Shown: piece after piece, positions 18,601-26,083 of the stretch
How positions within the stretch are numbered: position 1 is the first letter of the stretch
Layout of the letters: each line of letters opens with the position of its first letter
Source of the DNA: Betaproteobacteria bacterium
GTDB lineage: Bacteria; Pseudomonadota; Gammaproteobacteria; Burkholderiales; SHXO01
Assembly (NCBI GenBank): GCA_025356655.1
Contig: JANXRW010000031.1
Span: forward strand, 37,445-101,444
Direction: 5' to 3'
DNA: 64,000 nucleotides
Notes under the pieces: model-generated
Databases searched by the model: none
The model's input: only the letters and a program-made list of their open reading frames with translations
What the model was told of the DNA's origin: nothing
Translations under genes and position numbers: made by a program

Positions 18601-19135
18601 AGTTGCCGTGGGGGAAGGCCTGAGCCGCGGGGACCTGTACGCAGCGCTGGCCTTTGTCGGTCGTCAGCGTGGTTGGGTCACAGCTGTCGGTGAAATACAT
18701 CCCGCTCTTGCCGATCACCCCGTTGAGGCATCGGTCGTTGGGCTCACCGTTGATGCTCGAGGGGATGCAGCCTAGGAAGTAGGCGTAGGTGTTCAGCAAC
18801 TGGGCGCCGGTGACGGTGTAGGTCATCAGGCCCCAGTTGAAGACCGTTCGGAAGGAGGTGATGGTGTTGCGGATGACCGCTCGGCCGATGTTGCCCCGGG
18901 TGCTGGGGTCATCGCCGGCGATGAGCTTGCCCGCCATGGTGCCATCCATGGATTGCGAGTTGTCCATGATCACGAGGACGTTCGGGAGCACCGGCGTCGT
19001 GACGAACAGCGGCACGGTGGCAAAGCTGATGAGGGCGCCCTGGCAGGACAGCCCCAGGCCCAAAGCGGCGCCCACGAAGGCGAGTTGGGCGGCGAGCCGA
19101 GGCCACCATCGGGCGGCGGGGTTACATGGGCGCAT
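15629..19135 (-). CDS. pilY1: PilY1-like type IV pilus tip/biogenesis protein
   Basis: The protein (about 1168 residues) has a signal peptide, then an N-terminal von Willebrand A-like region opening with NVLVIMDNSQSMDG, the DxSxS metal-site motif. The C-terminal half is the PilY1 beta-propeller (VGANDGMMHGFNATTGREM, FGNGYNNSD and similar blades, about residues 640-1050). An EF-hand-like calcium loop, DTNNDKVINSSD, is near residue 1085; calcium control of pilus retraction is known for this family. Start 19135 has AAAGGAGA upstream; the longer ATG at 19159 lacks one. The protein is expected at the pilus tip/outer membrane and acts in adhesion, twitching and surface sensing. It lies between pilX and the small exported gene. 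Confidence 0.95.
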   Translation of the reverse strand: MRPCNPAARWWPRLAAQLAFVGAALGLGLSCQGALISFATVPLFVTTPVLPNVLVIMDNSQSMDGTMAGKLIAGDDPSTRGNIGRAVIRNTITSFRTVFNWGLMTYTVTGAQLLNTYAYFLGCIPSSINGEPNDRCLNGVIGKSGMYFTDSCDPTTLTTDKGQRCVQVPAAQAFPHGNYVTYDKSGDDPDVNDVLYTGNGGLSGCSPVVVGGLTYCSTLWGLSAGPSPFAAAGVANTSYAISAKHSVAGGTCNQPGTDAQQWSAGCFTGCPFGTCGGVGFTPTDAGYLPSNRGTPTVIDLTPVPVMRQFYLPRAWGYLGNVNGSGTLVESVQADSTTHFNTLMTLLGSETNANTAEIKNGAVYTPLPGTITAAKNYYTGASSPIAFSCQRNFVMLVTDGLATSTPTGALYTTPQRSSTGQATIDTVNAITALRSVSKSSLTYDVQTYVVGLGDTVANPDAIVAMNKMAAAGGTGTAFLASSAQAFADAISTVTDDIVAKVGSGSAVSLNTGTLSTGAVVYQARFSTGDWSGQLLAFPIQSDGSLGATLWDAGQVVNGQNYSTGRAIITLKASTGKGIAFRWPANYKSPTTTEMDTAQADALNLNASGVYDLPAVPAANSTGYGSQRLDWVRGSTTNEGQPPYNFRPRVVSRLGDIVDSAPFFVGPPSFNYPDSMEAQPYSVFRNTYLGRQGLIWVGANDGMMHGFNATTGREMLAYVPSKILPQLPKLSAPTYSHKYFVDGTATIGDAFINGRWRSILVGGLRSGGRGFYALDVTDPTTFTETNAANLVLWEFTDANDPDMGYAFSQPAIVRLANGRWAAVFGNGYNNSDTTDGVAATSTTGHAVLFFVDLQTGALIKKIDTKVGTVATPNGLATATPVDVNGNYIADYIFAGDLLGNLWKFDVTSSNPNNWVVSYGSAATPAPLFTASDGSGGVQQITERVEVGRHPNGGLIVYFGTGQYLASGDNTTTGKETFYGVWDNGATVAGRNSLLQQTITGSQTASGVLYRNSSTNGNASTMYSSPLNYKGWYMDLPGTGERQVTDPVLNNNRIIFTTLIPNTSPCSFGGNGFLMELDPITGNQPSTAIFDTNNDKVINSSDIKVAGVATSAIASSPGIIDLAPTGISGGGGSAGGSLQRKLYSQSDATIGNVQESGGGQNSKRVMWRQLK

Positions 19136-19162
19136 CGCTGTCTCCTTTGCTTGGAACACGCG

Positions 19163-19714
19163 TCAGTGCTTGACGTAAATGGACTGAAGCATCACCTGGG
19201 TGCCGCTGGTGCCACCGTAGCCCAGCGCCGTGACACGGTAGGCATTGGGTTTGGTTCGCGAGCCGAAGCCGATGGCCAGGCTGTCGCCGCTGCCCGCGGG
19301 TACCTCGCCCATGAGTTCGACAATGTAGGTGGGCTGGGAGTAGAGCCCGGTGATCGTACCCGAGTAGGTCCGGTGGCTGGCCGCCGCGGTCCATACGCTG
19401 AGCGTCGCGTCGTTCCAGACTGGCGTGGGGCCGGTGGCGGGCTGGCACAAGCCGCCCGCACAGGCAGTGGTGAAGCCCGTGGCCTCGGTCACTGTGGTGA
19501 TGATGTAGTTCTCGCCGTCGCGCAGGGCGGCTTCCGCGGCCTGGAAGGCCAGGTTGGTGTCCCGCGCGTTGCCCGCCTCCTTCTCCTGCAGCACGTTGGC
19601 CTGCATGGAATCCAGGCCGAGCATGGCGAGCAGCACCAGGAAAATAAGCACCACGACGATGACGATCCCGCGCTCGCGGGCCGGCGGGGCTCTGAAATGG
19701 GCACGGCGGTTCAC
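19163..19714 (-). CDS. pilX: Minor pilin-associated protein PilX
   Basis: The 183-residue protein has a basic N-terminus, RERGIVIVVVLIFLVLLAMLG, typical of the PilX N-terminal helix (a pilin-like hydrophobic stretch without a classical FTLxE). It also has the conserved NLAFQAAEAALRDGE segment after the helix. PilX joins the minor-pilin tip complex. It starts at GTG 19714, overlapping the pilW stop by 4 bases (GTGA). It is followed 27 bases later by pilY1. Confidence 0.9.
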   Translation of the reverse strand: MNRRAHFRAPPARERGIVIVVVLIFLVLLAMLGLDSMQANVLQEKEAGNARDTNLAFQAAEAALRDGENYIITTVTEATGFTTACAGGLCQPATGPTPVWNDATLSVWTAAASHRTYSGTITGLYSQPTYIVELMGEVPAGSGDSLAIGFGSRTKPNAYRVTALGYGGTSGTQVMLQSIYVKH

Positions 19715-20742
19715 AGTGTGCGGTTCCTCAGATTGACCGTCGCGGTGAAGCCGCGGCGCAGCCGCAGGTCCGTGGCCACCACGGGGGCGCCATTGAAGTA
19801 GTAGGTTTGCGCTTTGGTGGCGAGCGCGTCCTGGTCGGTACGGACCGAGATGCTCACGCGCAGACTAATCACGTTGGCCAGAACCACCGCCGCGCTCGGA
19901 ACGACGAAGCTGTTGGCCGAATAATCAGGCGGGGTGTCCGTATCCACGCCGTATTGCACGCGCAAGGTTTCCACGTTCTCGACCAGTTCCTCCGGCGCGT
20001 TGGTGTTGACCACCCGCCACAGCGACGGGCCCACGCCGAACTGGCTGGGCGCCGTGTAGTAAGTGATCGTGGACATGCGCGCCACTTCGGAATTACTGCC
20101 GTATGCCCGGATCAAGTCCGCCGAGGCGTTCCCGGGGGCGCCGCCGCCCACGGCGTGATTCAACGTGCCGCCGCCGGCGCCCGGCGTGCTTGTGGCCTGG
20201 AAAATGGCTGCACTGGCACAGTCCGCCACCATTAGGACGTCACCGGTCTTGACGTTGTTTCCCGCGGGCAAGGTCAGCGGATCGGTGGAGAGCGTCGGGT
20301 AGGGCGCGGTGATGTACGAGCCCAGGGTCTCTGCGCGACGGATGGTGATCACGTCGCTCGACTGGCTGGCCCCCGCGGGCACCGGGAAATCCGCGGGCGG
20401 CGCCGGGGTCCAGCTGCTGCCGCCGCCGTAAAAAGCCTGCACCCCTACGCCGAAGTTGTAGGCGTAGCCTGCGGCGTTGTTGAGGACATTGCTTGGCGCG
20501 TTGGCCGCGCCGTTGCAGCCGCGGTAGCTCGCCATGCGCAGATCGCGCACGATCAAGTCCAGTGCCGTGCGCCCGCCTTCCTGCAGGCGCGATAGGTTGG
20601 ACTCGATGTTGTAGGTGCGCGAGCTCTGCGAATAGACCGTTGCGGTGACCACCGAGAGTAAGAGCCCGATGGTCATGGCGACCATCAGTTCCACCAGGGA
20701 CAGGCCCTGCTGCGGGCCCGGGAGTCGAGGGGCGTGGATCAT
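19711..20742 (-). CDS. pilW: Minor pilin PilW
   Basis: The 343-residue prepilin has a leader ending in QQG before LSLVELMVAMTIGLLLSVV, with Glu5 and the long hydrophobic helix. NIESNLSRLQEGGRTALDLIVRDLRMA is the conserved PilW segment that follows. The large size relative to other pilins is normal for PilW. ATG 20742 overlaps the pilV stop by 4 bases (ATGA), which argues against the longer ATG at 20835 inside pilV. It is a core minor pilin of the assembly-initiation complex. Confidence 0.93.
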   Translation of the reverse strand: MIHAPRLPGPQQGLSLVELMVAMTIGLLLSVVTATVYSQSSRTYNIESNLSRLQEGGRTALDLIVRDLRMASYRGCNGAANAPSNVLNNAAGYAYNFGVGVQAFYGGGSSWTPAPPADFPVPAGASQSSDVITIRRAETLGSYITAPYPTLSTDPLTLPAGNNVKTGDVLMVADCASAAIFQATSTPGAGGGTLNHAVGGGAPGNASADLIRAYGSNSEVARMSTITYYTAPSQFGVGPSLWRVVNTNAPEELVENVETLRVQYGVDTDTPPDYSANSFVVPSAAVVLANVISLRVSISVRTDQDALATKAQTYYFNGAPVVATDLRLRRGFTATVNLRNRTL

Positions 20743-21248
20743 GGTTGTAATGTCGTCACGAAGCGTTTGGGGTTTCCGGTGCGGTCGTCGTCCCACCACA
20801 CCTTGACGGCGTAAATATTTCCGATACCGTCGCAAGCCGGCACGCCGGGAGTGCCGTCGTTGGGCGTGCTGTCAAGGCACACCACACCTGCCCCAGTCGG
20901 TAACAGATTTGCGTTTGCCGTGTTCCAGTTCCAGGCGTCGTACTGGGCCAGTTGTGCGGGGGTGCAGCCCGTCGTGATGCAGCCCGGGTTGGCTGGCGTG
21001 CCGTTCAGATTGAGGTAGGACCCCGCCGCCACCCCAGCCAGGTTGGCGCGAAGCCGATCACTCATATCGTAGGCCTGCTGGGTAGCCACGGTGCGGTAGT
21101 AGGCGCTCTGGTTTGCACGGAAACCTGCCGACAGCGACGCTGCCATCGCCAGCAGGCCGAAGGACAGGATGACAATGGCGATCAGGACCTCGAGCATGGA
21201 GGTCCCCCCTTGCGGGGCGAGCCGTGGGATCGTTTGGCTGGGACTCAC
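20739..21248 (-). CDS. pilV: Minor pilin PilV
   Basis: The 169-residue prepilin has a leader ending PQGG before TSMLEVLIAIVILSFGLLAMA, the PilV-type variant of the cleavage and assembly motif with Glu5. QSAYYRTVATQQAYDMSDRLRAN follows, the usual PilV segment. The globular part has paired Cys residues (CITTGC). The start overlaps the fimT stop by 4 bases and the stop overlaps pilW by 4, so translation across fimT-pilV-pilW-pilX is coupled. Confidence 0.92.
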   Translation of the reverse strand: MSPSQTIPRLAPQGGTSMLEVLIAIVILSFGLLAMAASLSAGFRANQSAYYRTVATQQAYDMSDRLRANLAGVAAGSYLNLNGTPANPGCITTGCTPAQLAQYDAWNWNTANANLLPTGAGVVCLDSTPNDGTPGVPACDGIGNIYAVKVWWDDDRTGNPKRFVTTLQP

Positions 21249-21811
21249 GGGCAGGCGACGTCCTTGGTGAGGTGGGCTCGTCCCGTGGCGATGAGGTCCA
21301 CGCTGCGGCCGTAAGTTCCGCTGCGCGAGGTGTCGCAGACCTTGAGCGAACCGGCAGCGCCCGGCAACAGGCCGCCGCTGGTGACCTGCAGGAAGGTCGC
21401 GCCGCCTAAGCCTGCAACCGTGATGGTGTCGGTCCCGGCCATGGGTTCGTGGACACGGATGAGGATATCCTCGCCGGCGGTAAAACTGCCGTCGCCGTCG
21501 GGGTCAGCGAAAACCAGGCGCCCGGAGGTCCAGTTGCCGGCGGAGCAGTTTGCGCCGTCGGTGCTCGCACACATCGTCACCGCCAGGCTGCGCTTGACCG
21601 CCTCGCTGCGCATGAGGGCAATGTCCGAGATCAAGGAGTTGGTGTCGGTGGTGATACGGTTGTTACGCACGGACTGCAGAAAGCTGGGCGCGGCCCAACC
21701 CACCATGATGACGGCGATGCTCACAGTCACCAACATTTCCACCAGGGTGAAGCCGCACAGGCGCGATGGCCTTTGGGCAGCCTGCGGCGCGTTGCGAAGA
21801 ATCCGCTTCAT
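21245..21811 (-). CDS. fimT: GspH/FimT-family minor pilin
   Basis: The 188-residue prepilin has a leader ending in LCG before FTLVEMLVTVSIAVIMVGWAAP (Glu5 present). The GspH/FimT domain has NSLISDIALMRSEAVKR and ends with VDLIATGRAHLTKDVACP. It is the first gene of the minor-pilin operon, the place of fimU/fimT in Pseudomonas-type clusters. The ATG at 21811 was chosen because a 10-20 residue leader is expected. The longer in-frame ATG at 22042 would add 77 residues ahead of the leader. It likely shares one promoter in the upstream 469-base gap with the whole operon. Confidence 0.9.
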   Translation of the reverse strand: MKRILRNAPQAAQRPSRLCGFTLVEMLVTVSIAVIMVGWAAPSFLQSVRNNRITTDTNSLISDIALMRSEAVKRSLAVTMCASTDGANCSAGNWTSGRLVFADPDGDGSFTAGEDILIRVHEPMAGTDTITVAGLGGATFLQVTSGGLLPGAAGSLKVCDTSRSGTYGRSVDLIATGRAHLTKDVACP

Positions 21812-22280
21812 CGGACTGACCCTGTTGCGCCGGCGACGGCTCGCCGCTGCCGGGGGGCACCGCGGGCGCGCGCCGGGCCTGACACCGCAGGCTGTCCGCC
21901 ACTGTAGCAGAGTGGACCCGAGGATGCTGTCCGAAAGGGGGCGTCGCGTGCCGTGCGCATATCGATTGGAGTCATCTCCGCACCATTTTACAAAGGTTTT
22001 TTCCTTTGCAGCCTTGGCTGGGGCCGGACCTGATCCGACCACTCTACCCGACTCCCGCAGGGGACTGCAGCAAGATCCATGCTAGCTCCCAGAGGGGCCG
22101 GTCTGCGGGATTGTCCTGCCGAGGCTGGCGGATCCTGGCCGAGCGCCTGGCGGCGGAAAGTGCCTCCTGGCGCGACGCCCGGACGCCGGAGGCGGGCAGG
22201 CGCTACAATCGCGCCTCATTGGGGGGTCGGCGCTGCCACGGGCGCTTCGAGCCCCGCAACCCTCTCGAGGATCATCAGGC
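21812..22280. other. Intergenic region upstream of the minor-pilin operon and the SDR operon
   Basis: This divergent 469-base region should hold the promoters of both the fimT-pilE operon (minus) and the dehalogenase-type operon (plus). A perfect inverted repeat CAAAGG-TTTTTT-CCTTTG lies at 21991-22008, in a short AT-rich patch (about 21985-22010). A TACAAT hexamer at 22204-22209 could be a plus-strand -10 box, without a convincing -35. No RNA gene was recognised. Confidence 0.4.
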
Positions 22281-23039
22281 ATGCACAGCATAGACTTGAC
22301 CGGCCGCGTGGCCGTTATCACGGGCGCGAGTCGGGGCATCGGCCGGGCCATCGCGATCGCTCTGGGCGGCGCAGGGGCCTCCCTGGCACTGAGCGATGTG
22401 GACGCGGCGCAATTGGAGCGCACCCGGGAGTTGCTTGGCGCCGCCGGCGCGCGGGCGCAGACCTACCATTGCGACGTGCGTGATCAGGCAGAGGTCGACG
22501 CCATGGTGGCCCAGACGGTGGCCCACTTCGGCGCTCTTCATATCCTCGTCAACAATGCCGGGACGGCAATCCGCAAGAGCATCCACGAGTTTTCTTTGGA
22601 AGAGTGGCGCAAGGTCATGGACACTAACTTGACGGGGCCCTTCCTGCTAAGCCGCGCCTGCATTCCCCACATGAAAGGACGCGGTTACGGGCGCATCATC
22701 AACATCACCTCCGTGATGGCGCACGTCTCGAGCCCCGGGCGGGGCATCTACTCCGCCAGTAAGCACGGCTTGCTAGGGCTCACCCGTGGGCTTGCGCTGG
22801 AACTGGCCGGGGATGGCATCACGGCCGTGGCGATCAGCCCGGGCTTCATCGCCACGGATCTCACCGCTCCCCTGCGAGCGGACGCGGCGAAGAACCAGGC
22901 ACTGATGGACCAGACCCCCATGCGCCGCTGGGGCAGCGCCGAGGAGATCGGCGAACTGGCGCTGTACATCTGCTCTGAGGGTGCCGCCTTCATGACGGGC
23001 AACGATGTGCTCATCGACGGCGGTTGGTGCGCCCAGTAG
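22281..23039 (+). CDS. SDR-family NAD(P)-dependent oxidoreductase (FabG-like)
   Basis: The 252-residue classical short-chain dehydrogenase has [10 protein letters not shown] (cofactor loop), NNAGT, the active-site YSASK after an INITS strand, and DGGWCAQ at the end. Asp in ALSDVDA after the second strand suggests NAD(H). It oxidises or reduces an alcohol/ketone of unknown identity. GAGGAT lies upstream of the ATG. It is the first gene of a five-gene same-strand run (22281-27309). The hisD-like gene starts 44 bases after its stop. Confidence 0.9.
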   Translation: MHSIDLTGRVAVITGASRGIGRAIAIALGGAGASLALSDVDAAQLERTRELLGAAGARAQTYHCDVRDQAEVDAMVAQTVAHFGALHILVNNAGTAIRKSIHEFSLEEWRKVMDTNLTGPFLLSRACIPHMKGRGYGRIINITSVMAHVSSPGRGIYSASKHGLLGLTRGLALELAGDGITAVAISPGFIATDLTAPLRADAAKNQALMDQTPMRRWGSAEEIGELALYICSEGAAFMTGNDVLIDGGWCAQ

Positions 23040-23083
23040 CGGCGGAAGGTCGAACAATCCAAGTACGGGAGCGCAAGCCTACT

Positions 23084-24364
23084 ATGGCAATTTTTTTGAA
23101 AGAAGGCATCAGTGCGCAGCAAGACGCGCAGAACCAGGCGCAGGTGCGTACCACCGTCGAGGGGATCCTCGCGGACATCGAGGCGCGCGGAGACGCGGCC
23201 GTACGGGAGTATTCCCGGCGTTTCGATTCCTGGGATCCGGAGCAGTTCCGGCTCTCGGCCCAGGAGATCGAGCAGTGTCTGGCGTCCCTACCTGCGCAGA
23301 CGCTGGCCGACATCCGGTTCGCGCAGGAGCAGGTGCGAAACTTCGCTCAGATCCAACGCGATTCCATCCGAGATGTTGAGCAGGAGACCCTGCCGGGAGT
23401 GATCCTGGGCCACCGGAACATTCCCGTGAACAGCGTGGGCTGCTACGTTCCTGGCGGGAAATATCCGCTTGTCGCCTCGGCCCACATGACCATCGTTACC
23501 GCGCGCGTGGCCGGCGTCAAACGCGTCATCGGCGCGGCGCCCCCTTACCAGGGTCGCCCGCATCCGGCCATCGTCGCCGCCATGCATCTGGCCGGTGCAG
23601 ATGAAATCTACTCCCTGGGGGGGGTGCAGGCCATCGGCGCCATGGCGTTGGGTACGGCCACCATCGCCGCTTGCGACATGATCGCGGGTCCGGGCAACGC
23701 GTTCGTGGCCGAGGCCAAGCGCCAGTTGTCCGGGCGGGTCGGGATCGACCTCTTCGCGGGTCCCACGGAGACCCTGGTGATTGCCGATGACACCTGTGAT
23801 GCGGAGATGTGCGCCACCGACCTGCTGGGGCAGGCGGAGCACGGTCCCAACTCGCCGGCCATTCTGCTCACGAATTCCGAGAAACTGGCGCGCGAGACAC
23901 TGCTGGAAGTCGACCGGCAACTGCTTACGCTGCCCACGGCGGAGACTGCGGGACGCGCCTGGCGGGACTATGGCCAGGTGATCCTCTGCCGCGACGAGGC
24001 GGAGATGGTCGTGGAGGCCGATCGCATTGCCTCGGAGCATGTACAGGTGATGACGCGCGACCCTGACTATTTTCTGCAGAACATGACGAACTACGGGGCG
24101 CTCTTTCTGGGGCCGGAGACCAACGTGTCCTTCGGCGACAAGGTCATCGGTACCAATCACACGTTGCCCACCCGCAAGGCCGCGCGCTACACCGGTGGGT
24201 TGTGGGTCGGCAAGTTCCTAAAGACCTGTACCTACCAGAAGGTGGCTCCGTCAGCCTCGGCCATGATCGGTGAATATTGCTCGCGGCTTTGTGCAATTGA
24301 AGGCTTCGCGGGCCACCAGGCCCAGGCCGATCTGCGGGTGAAGCGCTATAGCGGGCACCGGTGA
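23084..24364 (+). CDS. Histidinol dehydrogenase family enzyme, probably catabolic
   Basis: The 426-residue protein is a full-length HisD homologue. Zinc ligands are kept: Gln250 and His253 (GQAEH), Asp352 (GDKVIG) and His411 (GFAGH). The catalytic Glu318-His319 (SEHVQV) is present. [12 protein letters not shown] is the NAD-loop motif and TNHTLPT is intact. The motif after the catalytic His reads VQ rather than the LE usual in biosynthetic HisD. There are no other his genes nearby; it lies between two SDR genes. This fits the group of HisD homologues that oxidise other primary alcohols in catabolism (HpsN for dihydroxypropanesulfonate is the named example); which alcohol is unknown. The ATG at 23084 was preferred to 23024, which lies in the SDR gene. 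Confidence 0.85.
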   Translation: MAIFLKEGISAQQDAQNQAQVRTTVEGILADIEARGDAAVREYSRRFDSWDPEQFRLSAQEIEQCLASLPAQTLADIRFAQEQVRNFAQIQRDSIRDVEQETLPGVILGHRNIPVNSVGCYVPGGKYPLVASAHMTIVTARVAGVKRVIGAAPPYQGRPHPAIVAAMHLAGADEIYSLGGVQAIGAMALGTATIAACDMIAGPGNAFVAEAKRQLSGRVGIDLFAGPTETLVIADDTCDAEMCATDLLGQAEHGPNSPAILLTNSEKLARETLLEVDRQLLTLPTAETAGRAWRDYGQVILCRDEAEMVVEADRIASEHVQVMTRDPDYFLQNMTNYGALFLGPETNVSFGDKVIGTNHTLPTRKAARYTGGLWVGKFLKTCTYQKVAPSASAMIGEYCSRLCAIEGFAGHQAQADLRVKRYSGHR

Positions 24365-24365
24365 G

Positions 24366-25130
24366 ATGAGCACGCCCGGGGACGCCCGGCCGCTGGAGGG
24401 GCGCATCGCGGTGGTCACCGGCGGCTCCGGAGGGATCGGCTCAACCATCTGCCGGGAACTCGCTGGCGCCGGCGCCACCGTGGTGTTCACTTGGCGCAGC
24501 CATGGCGAGGCGGCAGCGGAACTGCTCAAGGAACTGCCTGGGGCCAGACACTTCTGCCGGGAAGTGGCGGTGGACGATACGCCGGCGCTGGGGCGGTTGG
24601 CCGCGGAGGTGGGCGCGCGCTTTGGCCGCTGCGACGTCCTGGTCAACTGTGCCGGAATGACCCGCTTCGTGCCTCACGCCGACCTCGATGCGCTGGACGA
24701 CGAACTCATCGACCAGATCTTCCGCGTCAACTGGCGCGGCGCCTTCGCCTGTGTGAGGGCACTGCGCGGCCTACTGGAGGTCGGCGGAGACGCCTTGGTG
24801 ATCAACATCTCCTCCATCGCCGGCGTGACCGGCATGGGCAGCAACGTCGCTTACTGCGCGTCAAAGGCAGCTCTGGACAGCATGACCCGCTCGCTCGCTC
24901 GCGCACTCGCGCCAAAGGTGCGGGTGGTATCGCTCTCGCCGGGGCTGGTGGACACGGAGTTCGTGCGCGGCCTGGACACGGCGTGGCGGGACGAACAGGC
25001 CCGGCGCACGCCGCTCGAGCGGCTGGCGCGCCCCGAAGAAGTCGGAGCGGCGGCACTGGCCCTCGCCACGACGCTTAGCTACATGAACGGATGCATCCTA
25101 CCCCTTGACGGCGGTAGGCCGCTCACCTGA
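24366..25130 (+). CDS. SDR-family oxidoreductase
   Basis: The 254-residue short-chain dehydrogenase has TGGSGGIGSTIC, NCAGM, ISSIAG and the active-site YCASK, and ends in LPLDGGRPL. Arg in TWRSHGEA after the second strand hints at NADP(H). It starts one base after the hisD-like stop. Its own stop overlaps the dehalogenase-like ATG by one base (TGATG), so it is in the same transcript. It is only distantly related to the SDR at 22281. The substrate is unknown. Confidence 0.88.
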   Translation: MSTPGDARPLEGRIAVVTGGSGGIGSTICRELAGAGATVVFTWRSHGEAAAELLKELPGARHFCREVAVDDTPALGRLAAEVGARFGRCDVLVNCAGMTRFVPHADLDALDDELIDQIFRVNWRGAFACVRALRGLLEVGGDALVINISSIAGVTGMGSNVAYCASKAALDSMTRSLARALAPKVRVVSLSPGLVDTEFVRGLDTAWRDEQARRTPLERLARPEEVGAAALALATTLSYMNGCILPLDGGRPLT

Positions 25131-26083
25131 TGACCGAACCCGACGGGGGAGCGGCAGAGCCTTTCCCGGCCTGCAAGCCCGGCTGGCTGCGCGAACTCTT
25201 TCCCTGGGAGCAGCACTATCGGGTGGTCAATGGACGGCGCATGGCCTTCGTCGATGAGGGGCCGCGAGACGGCCTGCCCGTGCTGCTGCTCTCGGGCAAT
25301 CCCACCTGGGGCTTCCTCTACCGGGATTTCATCGGACCCTTGACCGCTGCGGGCTACCGCGCCATTGCCCCCGACTGGGTAGGGGCCGGATATTCCGATC
25401 ATCCGCGGGTGGACGCAGCACTTACCCTCGCGCACCACATTGCCGACCTGGTGAGTCTTCTCGACCAACTGGACCTCAGCCGGTACGTGATCGTCGGGCA
25501 GGATTGGGGCGGCCCTCAGGGCGTCGGAGCAGCGCTGCAACGCCTCGAGCGTTTGGATGCGCTGGTGCTCATGAACACGTGGCTCTTCACGGGGCTACTC
25601 AGCCGCTTCCACCGCTCGCCCAAACCCTGGACTACGTGGCATGCGCCACTCATTGGGCAGTACTTCATGAAGCGGCACAAGGTGCTATCCCACCATGGGC
25701 CGAGCGCGGTGAGCGAGCGCGGCATGAGCGCCGCGCAGGGGCGCGCCTTCCACCACGTCTTCGACGAGCCGGACTCGGACCACGTGGTGCTCACCTGGCC
25801 GCGCACCATCCCGATGGTCGAAGGTGACCGCGGCTGGAAGGACCTGAGTGCTCTCGAGGCGCGGCTGCCCGAACTCTCCGGCGTGCCCGTCCTGCTCATG
25901 TGGGGTGTGGATGATCCCGTGTTCACTAGCGCCACCTGTGCCCGGCTGCAGGAGCTGATCCCGCATGCCCAGGGGCCCATCCTATTCGAGCGGGCCGGCC
26001 ACTTCCTCCAGGACGATCGCGGTCCCGACATCGCGCGCGAACTGGTGGGTTTCCTGGATCGCCTGGGTAACGCTGGCCGATGA
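25130..26083 (+). CDS. Haloalkane dehalogenase-like alpha/beta hydrolase
   Basis: The 317-residue alpha/beta hydrolase carries the haloalkane dehalogenase pattern. The nucleophile is Asp125 in VGQDWGGPQG with halide-side Trp126. SGNPTWGFLYRDF is the oxyanion/halide loop (Asn57; the usual His before Gly is Ser here). MNTWLFTG follows strand 6, as in the DhlA type. The likely acid is Asp261 or Asp262 (GVDDPVF), and His291 lies in GHFLQDD. Such enzymes hydrolyse a carbon-halogen bond through an Asp ester; an epoxide hydrolase would also use Asp but with different Tyr residues. The substrate is unproven. It overlaps the SDR by one base and the next hydrolase by four. Confidence 0.85.
   Translation: MTEPDGGAAEPFPACKPGWLRELFPWEQHYRVVNGRRMAFVDEGPRDGLPVLLLSGNPTWGFLYRDFIGPLTAAGYRAIAPDWVGAGYSDHPRVDAALTLAHHIADLVSLLDQLDLSRYVIVGQDWGGPQGVGAALQRLERLDALVLMNTWLFTGLLSRFHRSPKPWTTWHAPLIGQYFMKRHKVLSHHGPSAVSERGMSAAQGRAFHHVFDEPDSDHVVLTWPRTIPMVEGDRGWKDLSALEARLPELSGVPVLLMWGVDDPVFTSATCARLQELIPHAQGPILFERAGHFLQDDRGPDIARELVGFLDRLGNAGR

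Noticed and set aside
23084..24364. Biosynthetic hisD of histidine synthesis
   Set aside because: There are no other his genes, the gene lies between SDRs in a hydrolase operon, and the VQ motif after the catalytic His differs from biosynthetic HisD.
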